DNA from: BOG-908 sp964657885
GTDB taxonomy: Bacteria; Pseudomonadota; Alphaproteobacteria; Acetobacterales; Acetobacteraceae
Direction of reading: 5' to 3'
DNA length: 5,763 bases
NCBI GenBank assembly: GCA_964657885.1
Contig: CAZZWO010000199.1
Location: 1-5,763, forward strand
Below are positions 5,070 to 5,763 of the stretch, piece by piece. The notes under the pieces are model-generated. The model made no database searches and was not told the DNA's origin. It worked only from the letters and a program-made list of their open reading frames with translations. How positions within the stretch are numbered: the stretch's first letter is position 1; the number at the start of each line of letters is the position of its first letter. Made by a program: the position numbers and the translations under genes.

Positions 5070-5763
5070 TCAGCCTGCTGACTTCTCGCTGCCTGCGCCG
5101 GCGGGGCCACGTCGGGCCAGGCGGCGCAACACCGCGACGTTGCGGAAGAACTCCCGAACCGGCAAGGCCGGGCTGCCTACAACGTCCGCACCCGCCTCAA
5201 CGTTCGACATCACCCCCGCCTGTGCACCGATGCGGGCGCGGCGCCCGACGGTGATGTGCCCGGTCAGGCCGGCCTGCGCGCCGATCTGCACGTAATCCTC
5301 GAGGATGGTGGAGCCGGAAATCCCGGATTGCGCGGCCATCACGCAGCCTTGGCCGAGCTGCACGTTGTGGCCGAGCTGGATCAGGTTGTCGATCCGTGAG
5401 CCGCGGCCGATGACCGTGTCGTGGCTGGCGCCGCGGTCCACGCAGGAATTGGCGCCGATCTCGACATCGTCGTGCAGGATCACCCGGCCGAGCTGCGGCA
5501 CCGTCACGAACCCGGACGCGGTGATTGCAAAGCCGAAGCCCTCCTGCCCGATGCGCGCGCCCGCATAGACATAGACGCGGTCGCCGAGGATGGCGTGACT
5601 GACCGTGGCACATGCACCGACGCGGCAGCCCGTCCCCATGACGACGCCGGCGCTGATCACGGCCCCCGGCCCGATGACGCAGGCGGGGCCGATCCGCACC
5701 TGCGCGCCGACGACCGCATAAGGCCCGATTTCGGCGCCCGGATCGATGTCGGCGGCCGGATCG
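5070..5763 (-). CDS. lpxD: UDP-3-O-acylglucosamine N-acyltransferase LpxD, N-terminus beyond window
   Basis: The C-terminal 230 residues are visible; the frame stays open to the right edge, so about 110-120 N-terminal residues (the uridine-binding domain) are missing. LpxD N-acylates UDP-3-O-acyl-GlcN with a 3-hydroxyacyl chain from ACP, the third step of lipid A synthesis, as a cytosolic trimer. The visible part is a hexapeptide-repeat left-handed helix (I-G-P-Y-A-V-V-G, I-G-P-A-C-V-I-G and others). It also has the LpxD motifs G-Q-E-G-F-G-F, V-D-R-G-A and I-D-N-L-I-Q-L-G-H-N-V. The His of the last motif (5367-5369) matches catalytic E. coli His239. The C-terminus, G-S-P-A-L-P-V-R-E-F-F-R followed by L-R-R-L-A-R-R, is the alphaproteobacterial form. 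A GTG at 5699 is internal to the repeat domain and is not a plausible start, since hexapeptide repeats continue upstream of it. The stop is 5 nt before fabZ. Upstream bamA is often found in relatives but cannot be seen here. Confidence 0.96.
   Translation of the reverse strand, partial: DPAADIDPGAEIGPYAVVGAQVRIGPACVIGPGAVISAGVVMGTGCRVGACATVSHAILGDRVYVYAGARIGQEGFGFAITASGFVTVPQLGRVILHDDVEIGANSCVDRGASHDTVIGRGSRIDNLIQLGHNVQLGQGCVMAAQSGISGSTILEDYVQIGAQAGLTGHITVGRRARIGAQAGVMSNVEAGADVVGSPALPVREFFRNVAVLRRLARRGPAGAGSEKSAG

Overview
This GC-rich window with dense, mostly minus-strand coding looks like a chromosome segment of an alphaproteobacterium, most likely from the Rhodospirillales/Acetobacteraceae. 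That placement is an inference from high GC, long spurious antisense frames, the lpxD-fabZ-lpxA order, and the use of LpxI (the UDP-2,3-diacylglucosamine hydrolase typical of alphaproteobacteria) rather than LpxH. There is no rRNA, tRNA, CRISPR array or mobile element.

Reading in the direction of transcription on the minus strand (right to left), the first block is a lipid A/fatty acid operon. It holds lpxD (N-terminus beyond the right edge), fabZ (5 nt after the lpxD stop) and lpxA. LpxA puts the first 3-hydroxyacyl chain on UDP-GlcNAc and LpxD the second. FabZ dehydrates 3-hydroxyacyl-ACP, so it competes for the same precursor. FabZ and LpxA both carry N-terminal extensions not found in the E. 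coli proteins.

A roughly 480-bp break follows (2914-3393). It contains a 67-codon plus-strand gene of unknown function with a good ribosome binding site, a large stem-loop between its end and the lpxA stop (convergent genes), and an AT-rich divergent region of about 180 bp with direct repeats and hairpins. That region must hold the start signals both for the small gene and for the next minus-strand unit.

The second block is a very compact four-gene unit: lpxI, a Ni-type glyoxalase I (gloA), a YcjX-family P-loop protein, and a YcjF-like (DUF697) membrane protein cut by the left edge. lpxI and gloA are 2 nt apart, and the next two junctions are both 4-nt GTGA overlaps, which suggests translational coupling. 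LpxI hydrolyses UDP-2,3-diacylglucosamine to lipid X. The usual next gene, lpxB, is not here; methylglyoxal detoxification and an envelope-stress-type YcjX/YcjF pair follow instead.

The enzymes are familiar families. The less explained parts are the small gene with its leader, the repeats in the divergent region, the linkage of lpxI to gloA-ycjX-ycjF, and the N-terminal extension of FabZ.
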